Below, one piece after another: positions 25,737 through 32,685 of a DNA stretch of 64,000 nucleotides; the first letter of the stretch is position 1; the number at the start of each line of letters is the position of its first letter. Position numbers and translations under genes: made by a program. The stretch covers positions 79,482 to 143,481 of the forward strand of contig JAHHHI010000061.1 of NCBI GenBank assembly GCA_019359435.1, read 5' to 3'. Below the pieces are notes generated by a model that was not told the DNA's origin, did no database searches, and worked only from the letters and a program-made list of their open reading frames with translations. Source of the DNA: Kaiparowitsia implicata GSE-PSE-MK54-09C. Its GTDB lineage: Bacteria > Cyanobacteriota > Cyanobacteriia > Elainellales > Elainellaceae.

Positions 25737-26441
25737 TCAGCCCTTGCGGTCTGCCCGCGCCTGCAGGAATGGCAGGCTGTTGAGGAAATGTTGCCGCGTA
25801 AGCTGAGCCAGCAACGCGCCATCCCGAGAGGCGAGAGCTGTGAACATTTTGGTGTGTTCGATCAGGGCCCCTGTCCAGCGCCCGGTGTCCAAGTTGGCCA
25901 GAGCGCGGGCGCGTTCGACACGGGGGATCAGCGATTGCCACACCGAAAGCAGAACGGGATTGGCGGCGATCTCTACAGTTCGGCGATGGATCTGCTGATT
26001 GATCCGCATATAGGGCGCCCGCTCTTGGCGACCGTGAAAGTCGATCATCTCGGCGAGAAGCCGTCCGATTTCGCCTACTTCGGCCTCGGTAATACGCTGG
26101 CAAGCCAGCTCTGCTGCCAGTCCCTCGATCGAGCCGAAGACCAAGAACAGATCCTCGAGATCGGGCGCATGAAGCTCGGAAACCACCACACTGCGGTTGG
26201 GCAACAGGTCTACAAGGCGTTCTGCAGCAAGCGTGCGGAAGGCTTCACGTACCGGCGTACGCGATACGCCTAGCTGGTCGCACAGTTGCACTTCGCGCAA
26301 ACGAGCGCCGGGTGGGAGCTCCCCCGACAGGATCATGCTTCTCAGCCGGCTCGCGGCCTCTGTATGCAATTGGCCCTTCTTACGGCTGGCAAGAGCCCCC
26401 GCTTCCTTAGTCAAATCCTCAAATTCCGGACCATCTTCCAT
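25737..26441 (-). CDS. FCD-subfamily GntR transcriptional regulator
   Basis: The start at 26441 (MEDGPEFED) is chosen because the open frame upstream to 26588 crosses the divergent promoter and has no family similarity. The 234-residue protein has a winged helix (QLHTEAASRLRSMILSGELPPG, LCDQLGVSRTPVREAFRTLAAE) and a C-terminal all-helical FCD sensor with metal-ligand-type residues (NQQIHRRTVEIA, LIEHTKMF). FCD regulators bind carboxylates or sugar acids. It is divergent from the CoA-transferase operon. The element at 26445-26460 touches its own start region, suggesting autoregulation. Confidence 0.88.
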   Translation of the reverse strand: MEDGPEFEDLTKEAGALASRKKGQLHTEAASRLRSMILSGELPPGARLREVQLCDQLGVSRTPVREAFRTLAAERLVDLLPNRSVVVSELHAPDLEDLFLVFGSIEGLAAELACQRITEAEVGEIGRLLAEMIDFHGRQERAPYMRINQQIHRRTVEIAANPVLLSVWQSLIPRVERARALANLDTGRWTGALIEHTKMFTALASRDGALLAQLTRQHFLNSLPFLQARADRKG

Positions 26442-26444
26442 GCT

Positions 26445-26460
26445 TGCTCGTATGCAGGAA
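26445..26460. promoter_or_regulatory. Degenerate FCD-type operator at the start of the regulator gene
   Basis: TGCTCGTATGCAGGAA matches the strong element TTCTTGTATGCAAGAA at 13 of 16 positions and ends 4 bp upstream of the regulator's start codon. Binding here would block expression of the regulator gene, i.e. negative autoregulation. This is an inference from position and similarity. Confidence 0.45.
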
Positions 26461-26514
26461 TAACAAAAAAAGCAAGACCGAGCATTTACGCCCTTGATTT
26501 TGAGGTAATGCCAG

Positions 26515-26528
26515 TCTTGTATGCAAGA
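26515..26528. promoter_or_regulatory. FCD/GntR-type operator in the divergent promoter region
   Basis: The third identical copy of TCTTGTATGCAAGA lies 60 bp upstream of the CoA-transferase start, in the intergenic region shared with the regulator gene. Confidence 0.75.
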
Positions 26529-26587
26529 ATAGCAAGCTAGGCGAGGTGGCAGGTGTCCCACCCAACTTCGCGGCCAGAGGAGGAACA

Positions 26588-27811
26588 ATGTCCACAGATC
26601 AAACAGCCTCGAGTGGCAGCACTATTGCAGGATCGCCCCCGCTTGCCGGACTGCGGGTCCTGGACCTTAGCCAGGTGATGGCCGGCCCGTTCTGCTGTAT
26701 GTTGCTCGGGGACATGGGCGCCGATGTCATCAAGGTCGAGCCACCTGGCGTGGGCGATCAGACCCGCAAGTCGATGGGCTTCCGGATGAAGGGGGAAGAT
26801 AGTCCGGGCTTCCTCGCGCTCAACCGCAACAAACGCAGCATCGTGCTCGATCTTAAAAGTCCGCAGGGCCGGCAGACGCTGCACCAGCTTGTCAAGACAG
26901 CCGACATCCTGGTCGAAAACAGCCGTCCGGGCGTGACCAAACGGCTCGGCTCGGACTATGAGACCCTGTCGCGCATCAACCCCCGGCTCATCTATGCCAG
27001 TATCTCAGGCTTCGGGCAGACGGGACCCTGGTCGCAGCGCCCCGGTTTCGACCTCATCGCCCAGGCGATGGGCGGGATCATCAGCGCTACCGGCATTCCG
27101 GGTGCCGAGCCGGTCAAGTCGGGCATTCCTGTCGGTGACCTTGGCGCCGGCATGTTCGCCTGCTACGGCATCCTGTCCGCCGTGATCGGCCGGCAGACCA
27201 CCGGTCGTGGACAATATATCGACACGTCCCTTCTCGATGCTGCCTTGGCGCTCTCGGTCTGGGAAAGCACCGAATACTGGGCCACGGGCAAATCACCGGG
27301 TCCGCTGGGCACCGCCAACCGGATGAGTGCCCCCTATCAGGCCTTTGCCGGCTCCACCGGCATGTTCGTGGTCGGCGCCGCCAACCAGAAGCTCTGGCTG
27401 ATCTTCTGTGACACCATCGGACGGCCAGAACTCAAGGACGACCCGCGCTACGCCAACAATATCGACCGTGTGCAGCGCCGCGGCGAGCTTGCGGCCGAAC
27501 TGCAGCCCACCTTTCATAGCCGCCCGGCCGAGGAGTGGGTCGAGTTGTTCCTGGCAGCCGGCGTCCCGGCCGGTCCGATCAACGATTATAGTGTCGCCCT
27601 CGACAACGAGCATGTGCGTCACCGCAAGGCTGTGATCGACATCGACCACCCGGTCGAAGGCAGCTTCAAGGCGCTCGGCTTTCCCGCCAAGCTGTCGAGC
27701 ACTCCGGCCAGCGTGCGGCGGCACCCGCCTCTGCTGGGCGAGCATACCGGTGAGATCATGGCCGAACTCGCGTTGCTCGACGGATCGAACACGGGCACCG
27801 TCCCCGCATGA
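26588..27811 (+). CDS. CaiB/BaiF class III CoA-transferase
   Basis: The ATG at 26588 follows GAGGAGG; the ORF's earlier start at 26546 lacks any ribosome site. The 407-residue enzyme has the family N-terminus GLRVLDLSQVMAGPFCCMLLGDMGADVIKVE and the catalytic Asp in VGDLGAGMFACYG, followed by TGRGQYIDTSLLDA. It forms an aspartyl-CoA thioester intermediate when moving CoA between carboxylic acids. It is first in a plus-strand operon with an enoyl-CoA hydratase (ATGA overlap) and an apiosidase-like protein. It would activate a carboxylic acid for hydration or cleavage by the hydratase. Confidence 0.9.
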   Translation: MSTDQTASSGSTIAGSPPLAGLRVLDLSQVMAGPFCCMLLGDMGADVIKVEPPGVGDQTRKSMGFRMKGEDSPGFLALNRNKRSIVLDLKSPQGRQTLHQLVKTADILVENSRPGVTKRLGSDYETLSRINPRLIYASISGFGQTGPWSQRPGFDLIAQAMGGIISATGIPGAEPVKSGIPVGDLGAGMFACYGILSAVIGRQTTGRGQYIDTSLLDAALALSVWESTEYWATGKSPGPLGTANRMSAPYQAFAGSTGMFVVGAANQKLWLIFCDTIGRPELKDDPRYANNIDRVQRRGELAAELQPTFHSRPAEEWVELFLAAGVPAGPINDYSVALDNEHVRHRKAVIDIDHPVEGSFKALGFPAKLSSTPASVRRHPPLLGEHTGEIMAELALLDGSNTGTVPA

Positions 27812-28596
27812 CGACGCCAACCAGTGACGGGCAAGTCCAGCTGGAACGTGATGGCGCGGTGGCGCACATCACCTTCGACCGGCCGTCGGCCCACAATGCC
27901 TTCACGTGGACCATGTATGAGCAGCTCGATGCCATCCTTGCCCAGCTCAGTTCGGACCCGTCGCTGCGGGCCGTGACGCTGCGCGGCGCGGGCGGCAAGG
28001 CCTTCGTCGCCGGCTCCGACATATCCCAGTTCAAGACCTTTCAGGGCGGCGCGGACGGCATTTCCTACGAAGCGAAGATGAACCGTTACTTCGAGCGGCT
28101 GCTGGCCGTGCCGGTGCCGACGGTCGCCATCATTGACGGCTGGGCCGTGGGCGGCGGCCTCAACATCGCCGCCTGCTGCGATATTCGCATCGCCAGCCGC
28201 CGCGCCAAGTTCGGCAGCCCTATCGCGCGCACCATCGGCAACTGCGTTTCGATGCAGACCTATGCCCGCGTGCTGGGCGGATTCGGAGAGGCGCGGACTA
28301 AACGCATGCTGCTGCTGGCCGAGTTCATCGAGGCCGAGGAAGCCATGACGGCCGGATTTCTGGCGCGCCTGGCCGAACCCGAGACGATCGATCAGGTGGC
28401 GGACGAGGTGGTCGCGCGTCTGCTCGAAAACGCCCCGATTACGCTGCGGGTCAGCAAGGCAGCACTCGGCCGCATCATGGCGCGCGATCTCGATCCGGCC
28501 GACGATCTCATCGGCCTGACCTATGGCAGCGAGGATTTCCGCCGCGGGGTCGACGCCTTCGTCAACAAGACCAAGCCGGAATGGCTGGGCCGCTGA
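27808..28596 (+). CDS. Enoyl-CoA hydratase/isomerase (crotonase family)
   Basis: This 262-residue crotonase-fold protein has FDRPSAHNAFTW, the oxyanion-hole stretch AFVAGSDISQF and the second oxyanion/active-site loop DGWAVGGGLNIAACCDIRIAS. The region aligned with catalytic Glu of true hydratases reads FGSPIARTIGN, so the Glu seems absent. This protein could be an isomerase, a hydrolase or a decarboxylase-type crotonase instead. It overlaps the CoA-transferase gene by 4 nt and therefore acts on the same CoA ester. Confidence 0.85.
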   Translation: MTTPTSDGQVQLERDGAVAHITFDRPSAHNAFTWTMYEQLDAILAQLSSDPSLRAVTLRGAGGKAFVAGSDISQFKTFQGGADGISYEAKMNRYFERLLAVPVPTVAIIDGWAVGGGLNIAACCDIRIASRRAKFGSPIARTIGNCVSMQTYARVLGGFGEARTKRMLLLAEFIEAEEAMTAGFLARLAEPETIDQVADEVVARLLENAPITLRVSKAALGRIMARDLDPADDLIGLTYGSEDFRRGVDAFVNKTKPEWLGR

Positions 28597-28615
28597 GCCC
28601 AATGGGAGGACCATC

Positions 28616-30373
28616 GTGACCAATTCGCAAGGCTCTGTGCGCGTCTGGAGCAAGCTCGACCTCACCTTCACCGCAGCGGCTAGTTTCGACAATGCCTATG
28701 CCGACGCGCTGGTCTGGGTCGATCTGGAAGGTCCAGGCTTTTCCCGACGCGTCTACGGATTCTGGAACGGTGACAGTGAATTCGTGGTGCGGATACTGGC
28801 GACGGCGCCCGGCGAGTGGCGCTGGACCAGCGGCAGCACGCCCGAGGATACCGGCCTGTCAGGCCGGTCCGGTCGCTTCATGGCAGAGGCCTGGAGCGCC
28901 GCCGAACTCGGGGCCAATCCTAACCGCCGTGGCATGATTGGTGCAACGCCGGATGGTCGTGGCTTACAATATGCCGATGGCAGGCCCTATTTCCTTCTGG
29001 GTGACACCTGGTGGTCCCTGCCCAGCTTCCGCTTTCCGCTCGGCGACGGCCCGGGGTCGACCGGGCCGCTCGGACCGGATGCCACGCTCAACGACTATGT
29101 CGCGGTGCGAAAGAGCCAGGGCTATAACTGCGTCGGCCTCATCGCGGCACAGCCGGCCTGGGCTAATGACGGGCATCCCAACAGCCTGCAGATGCCGGAC
29201 GGTACCTGGGTGCGGGCAGCCTGGAAGCAGCCCGGCACCGACTCAGGCAAGGATATGCACAATGAAGGGGGGCGCCCGTTTCAATTCCCGGGCAAAGTGC
29301 CTGGATTTGAAGACGTCTTCCCCGATATGGACCGTATCAACCCTGACTACTTCAAGGTGCTCGATCGCAAGATCGACTATCTCAACGAGCAGGGCATCGT
29401 GCCCTTTATCGAGATTTCGCGGCGCGATGCGGGCCAGTGCTGGCAGAGATATCATGACTGGCCGGAATCTTATGCGCGCTATATGCAGTATATGGTGGCC
29501 CGCTATGGCGCCAACATCACCCTGCTCAGCCCCATCCACTACGACTATTTCGAGCAGACCATTCCAGCTGAGGATTACAACGTCCCGATCAACCTGGCCA
29601 TCGAGCGGTATGGCAAGCCGCCTTTCGGCACCATGCTCACCGCCAATCCCAACCCGTCGACGCTGGTCAATTTCGGCCCGAACAGCTGGGTCGACCTGCA
29701 CCAGTCCGGCAATGTGCGCGAGCATTATACCTACTGGTACCTGACGGAAATTTTCCACGCCGAGCGCAAGCCCGCCATCAATGGCGAACCCTATTATGCC
29801 GGATTGCATCAGCTCGGAACGCCCTATCCGCTGCGGGTCCCACCGGACAGCGAGGATGACCAGATTTATGTCCGCTCCGGGCTCTACGGCAGCTTCCTGT
29901 CAGGAGGCCTGGCCGGGTTCATCTACGGTGCCGAGGGCATCTGGCAGGCCGATGTGGAGCCGGAATCACTCCATAAGATGTGGGACAGTTTTGGCTGGGA
30001 TTCGGGCAGGCAGGTCCAGCATGTGAAGACCTTTGCCACGGTGCTGGGCCAGCGCTACCTCGAGCTGGTGCCCGATGCCGAGCTCGTGGTGCCCAACAAG
30101 ACCGGGCCGGGCTTTTCCTACAAGGGCTGGAGCTATTGCGCCCGCACCGAGGACCGTTCCTGGTTCATGCTGTATTTCGAAGCCGACGCGCCGCTCGAAG
30201 CCAGCCTGCGCGGCGTGGCGGCCGGTGCCCGCTACCGCCCGCGCTACTTTGATCCCCGCATGGGCGTCTGGGGCGAGCCAGGCGAGATCGTGACCGTGGC
30301 GCGCAGCTCGGTGCTGCGCCTGCCGCCCCGACCCGATAGCCAGGATTGGGGCATGATGCTCGAGCGCGTCTGA
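28616..30373 (+). CDS. DUF5060/DUF4038 glycoside hydrolase, apiosidase-like (GH140-type)
   Basis: The GTG at 28616 has GGGAGG upstream; the upstream open frame overlaps the hydratase gene and is not similar to the family. The 585-residue protein has an N-terminal beta-sandwich resembling DUF5060 (residues about 5-80, VWVDLEGPGFSRRVYGFWNG). A TIM barrel of the DUF4038 class follows (YFLLGDTWWSLPSFRFPL, YNCVGLIAAQPAWAND, FIEISRRDAG) and a C-terminal collagen-binding-like domain (RYRPRYFDPRMGVW). Characterised GH140 enzymes release apiose from rhamnogalacturonan II. No signal peptide is visible, so it would act in the cytoplasm on an imported glycoside. Linking it to apiose is inference from family only. 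Confidence 0.78.
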   Translation: MTNSQGSVRVWSKLDLTFTAAASFDNAYADALVWVDLEGPGFSRRVYGFWNGDSEFVVRILATAPGEWRWTSGSTPEDTGLSGRSGRFMAEAWSAAELGANPNRRGMIGATPDGRGLQYADGRPYFLLGDTWWSLPSFRFPLGDGPGSTGPLGPDATLNDYVAVRKSQGYNCVGLIAAQPAWANDGHPNSLQMPDGTWVRAAWKQPGTDSGKDMHNEGGRPFQFPGKVPGFEDVFPDMDRINPDYFKVLDRKIDYLNEQGIVPFIEISRRDAGQCWQRYHDWPESYARYMQYMVARYGANITLLSPIHYDYFEQTIPAEDYNVPINLAIERYGKPPFGTMLTANPNPSTLVNFGPNSWVDLHQSGNVREHYTYWYLTEIFHAERKPAINGEPYYAGLHQLGTPYPLRVPPDSEDDQIYVRSGLYGSFLSGGLAGFIYGAEGIWQADVEPESLHKMWDSFGWDSGRQVQHVKTFATVLGQRYLELVPDAELVVPNKTGPGFSYKGWSYCARTEDRSWFMLYFEADAPLEASLRGVAAGARYRPRYFDPRMGVWGEPGEIVTVARSSVLRLPPRPDSQDWGMMLERV

Positions 30374-30398
30374 CCGCTACCCGTTTCCTCCCAGGGAA

Positions 30399-30433
30399 GG
30401 GCGTCGAACCTTCGTGTTCGGCGCCCATTTATT
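30399..30433 (+). terminator. Probable terminator of the CoA-transferase/apiosidase operon
   Basis: An 11-bp stem (GGGCGTCGAAC / GTTCGGCGCCC, one G-U pair) with a 6-nt loop follows the stop at 30373 by 26 bp and is trailed by ATTTATT. The T-tract is weak. It faces the opposite terminator at 30446, so the two convergent operons are insulated. Confidence 0.6.
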
Positions 30434-30445
30434 GAGGCACGGCAG

Positions 30446-30471
30446 AAAAAAGAGGCGCCCGGAGGCGCCTC
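30446..30471 (-). terminator. Rho-independent terminator of the RraA copy 3 operon
   Basis: Read on the minus strand, GAGGCGCC-TCCG-GGCGCCTC is followed by TTTTTT, a textbook intrinsic terminator 22 bp after the stop of the gene at 30494. Confidence 0.88.
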
Positions 30472-30493
30472 ATGAGTGTTCGGCGTTGGGAGC

Positions 30494-31270
30494 CTACTTC
30501 TTGCCGAGACGCTTCATGAAGTCGTCCCGATTCTTCTTGTAAGGATGCGGCGGCATGTCGGGGAACATCGACTGCGTCGACTCGTCGGGCGCGATGCCGA
30601 GCGCTTCGAACAGCATGCTGCGGTCGTAGCGGTCGTTCTCGGCTTCCTGCTTGGCGTAGTGGAGCACGTCGTCGATCACATCCTGCGGCACGACGATCGC
30701 GCCGTCGCCATCGGCCACCACCAGGTCGCCCGGACGCGCCGTTGCGCCGCCGATTTCAACGATGGAGTTGGGCTCGCCGAACTCGACGCGGCCCTGATAC
30801 ATCGGCTGGACCACCCAGCGGTGCCAGCATGGCATGGCCTTCTGGTAAAGCTGCTCGTCGGTGTCGCGGGCCCCGCCATTGGTCAGCACGCCCTTGACGC
30901 CCCGCGCCGCCCAGACCATCGAATCCATCGAGCCGATGGCCGGGGTCTTCTGCCCCATCGTGTCGATGACGAGGAAGTCGCCCTCCCCGACCTGCTCGCG
31001 GAAATCACCCATGTCCCAGAGCTGGCGGTACCAGTATTCATAGGCCCACTTGGTGTAGTCCTCGGGCGACAGCTCGGGCACACGCGTCTGCGTGGGGATA
31101 TGGCGGTAGGTCTGGGCAAAGCCGGCCGCCTTGGTGCGATAGAGCGGGCGGATCTCCGGATCGACTGTGCCGACATAATGCAGCCCCACCCAGTCCATGC
31201 CATCGCGGATATCGGTCACCCTGAGCTTGGCCACCGTCTCGAGTATCTGCTTGCGTTTGTTCGTGTCCAT
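30494..31270 (-). CDS. RraA-family protein (HMG/CHA aldolase-like), copy 3
   Basis: The 258 residues contain LTNGGARDTDEQLYQKAMP (Arg-Asp metal/substrate site) and GDLVVADGDGAIVVPQD. A family-unusual insert WAYEYWYRQLWDMGDFREQ lies near residue 80. GAGGGAGG precedes the ATG. It follows the RpiB-type isomerase gene in a two-gene operon that ends in a strong terminator. An aldol cleavage or decarboxylation of a phosphorylated or free sugar-derived oxo acid is plausible; the substrate is unknown. Confidence 0.82.
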   Translation of the reverse strand: MDTNKRKQILETVAKLRVTDIRDGMDWVGLHYVGTVDPEIRPLYRTKAAGFAQTYRHIPTQTRVPELSPEDYTKWAYEYWYRQLWDMGDFREQVGEGDFLVIDTMGQKTPAIGSMDSMVWAARGVKGVLTNGGARDTDEQLYQKAMPCWHRWVVQPMYQGRVEFGEPNSIVEIGGATARPGDLVVADGDGAIVVPQDVIDDVLHYAKQEAENDRYDRSMLFEALGIAPDESTQSMFPDMPPHPYKKNRDDFMKRLGKK

Positions 31271-31288
31271 GCGGGACCTCCCTCTTTG

Positions 31289-31795
31289 TTAGCTGTTCTG
31301 AGATGTGCGCGCGCGATCCATTTCCGCCAGCTTTTCGACGCGCCGGCGGAACTGTGGTTCGGTGCTGAACTGGGCGGCCAGGAAGGCGCGCGTGACGTCC
31401 GCCGCGATCTGGGGGCCGACGATCCAGGCGCCGATGCACAGCACGTTGACATCGTCATGCTCGACGCATTGGCGGGCCACATAGGTATCGTGGGCCACGG
31501 CGGCGCGAATGCCGGCAATCTTGTTGGCGGCAATGCAGGCCCCTGCCCCGGTGCCGCACACCAGCACCACCCGCTCGACCTTCCCGGTCAGGATCAGGTC
31601 GATCGCCGCCCGGGTTACGTCGGGAAAATCCACCGGCTCCTCTGAGGTGGCGCCCAGGGCGATGACCTCGTCGCAATGCTGGGCCAGCAGGTCCCGGACA
31701 AATCCCTTCATGGGAAAGCCGGCATGGTCGCTGGCAAGGCCGATGGCCTTGCGGCGCGGAATCTCGAGCCCTTTTGCGGCAAGCGTTTCGGCCAT
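31289..31795 (-). CDS. RpiB/LacA/LacB-family sugar-phosphate isomerase
   Basis: This 168-residue protein has the RpiB N-terminal IGLASDHAGFPMKGFVRDLL and the phosphate/active-site loop VLVCGTGAGACIAANKIAGIRAAVAHD, including the catalytic Cys in VCGTG. The family interconverts aldose and ketose phosphates (ribose-5-P, galactose-6-P, erythrulose-4-P). The ATG has CAGGAGG at ideal distance. It is the first gene of the minus-strand unit and is divergent from the FCD regulator at 31933, with a 13-bp palindrome between them. Confidence 0.88.
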   Translation of the reverse strand: MAETLAAKGLEIPRRKAIGLASDHAGFPMKGFVRDLLAQHCDEVIALGATSEEPVDFPDVTRAAIDLILTGKVERVVLVCGTGAGACIAANKIAGIRAAVAHDTYVARQCVEHDDVNVLCIGAWIVGPQIAADVTRAFLAAQFSTEPQFRRRVEKLAEMDRARTSQNS

Positions 31796-31828
31796 GGTAT
31801 CCTCCTGTTTGCCGTTGAGTTCTTACCG

Positions 31829-31841
31829 TGGTAATACCACT
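31829..31841. promoter_or_regulatory. FadR/FCD-type operator between rpiB-like gene and its regulator
   Basis: GTGGTAATACCAC is a perfect 13-bp odd palindrome containing TGGTnnnACCA, the consensus core known for FadR-like FCD regulators. It lies in the divergent intergenic region, and a TTGACA hexamer begins two bases downstream for the regulator gene. Confidence 0.75.
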
Positions 31842-31932
31842 TTGACAAGAGCGTCTCGGCGTCTTCGTGATCGCCGCCTTGACAGCGTCGCGGCAGGCGG
31901 GCCACTTCGAGGGGCGTATTTGTGAGGCAGAC

Positions 31933-32685
31933 ATGGATTCAGGGCTGACACGCGACGGCGATCCCGAGGCGAAAGGCTATGACAAGGTCTTCGCCTTCGT
32001 GCGCGAGCAGCTGCTCGCCGGCCAGATAAAGGCGGGCGACCGGCTGCTGCCGGAGCGGGAACTGGCCACCCGGCTCGGGGTCAGCCGCCCAGTTATTCGC
32101 GAAGTCCTGCGGGCGCTGGCCGCCATCGGCGTCATCGAGATCCGCCACGGCTATGGCAGCGTGGTCCGCCGGCCCGACTTTGCCCAGCTGGGCGACCTTT
32201 TCACCATGATGTTCGCCCAGCAGGCCGAAGTGGTCGAGGATGTCATGGAGGCGCGCATCGCCATCGAGCGGCAGGCCATTCGCCTCGCCTGCTCGCGGGC
32301 GACCTCGGGTGATCTGGCGACCTTGCAGCAGGCGCTGCACCGCGTCGAGGAAACCGTCGACGATCCCCTGGCCGGCGGCGAGGCGGACTTCGCCTTCCAC
32401 GCCGCCCTGATCGCAACGGCGCATTCACCCACGCTGGCCAGCCTGCATGCCGCCATCGCGGTGCTGCTCAAGCGCTCGCATTTCGAGCGGCGGGAGCGGA
32501 TAACCAGCCTGCCAGGCATCGAAACCTATCTGGTCGAACACCACCGCGACCTCCTGGCCGCAGTGGTGGCGCGCGATGCCGATGCGGCAGACCGGCTGCT
32601 GGTGCAGCATTTCCAGATCGGCTCGGAATATCAGCGGCGCGCCGCGGCAGAGGGCCAGCGCCCCCCGCAGACGCCTACCAGCTGA
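31933..32685 (+). CDS. FadR/FCD-subfamily GntR transcriptional regulator
   Basis: The start at 31933 (MDSGLTRDGD) has GAGG upstream; the frame upstream to 31867 lies in the promoter region. The 250-residue protein has a winged helix (FAFVREQLLAGQIKAGDRLLPERELATRLGVSRPVIREVLRAL) and the phrase RHGYGSVV of the wing. An FCD domain follows, with His residues in DFAFHAALIATAHS and VEHHRDLLAAV typical of the metal site. It is divergent from the isomerase/RraA operon and should bind the palindrome at 31829. Its 3' end overlaps the convergent aldehyde dehydrogenase gene by 11 nt. Confidence 0.9.
   Translation: MDSGLTRDGDPEAKGYDKVFAFVREQLLAGQIKAGDRLLPERELATRLGVSRPVIREVLRALAAIGVIEIRHGYGSVVRRPDFAQLGDLFTMMFAQQAEVVEDVMEARIAIERQAIRLACSRATSGDLATLQQALHRVEETVDDPLAGGEADFAFHAALIATAHSPTLASLHAAIAVLLKRSHFERRERITSLPGIETYLVEHHRDLLAAVVARDADAADRLLVQHFQIGSEYQRRAAAEGQRPPQTPTS

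Noticed and set aside
26362..26373. TGTATGCAA inside the FCD regulator gene
   Set aside because: Only the core is shared and the palindrome is lost; probably chance.
30476..31645. 389-residue plus-strand open frame
   Set aside because: Antisense to the RraA copy 3 and RpiB-type genes.
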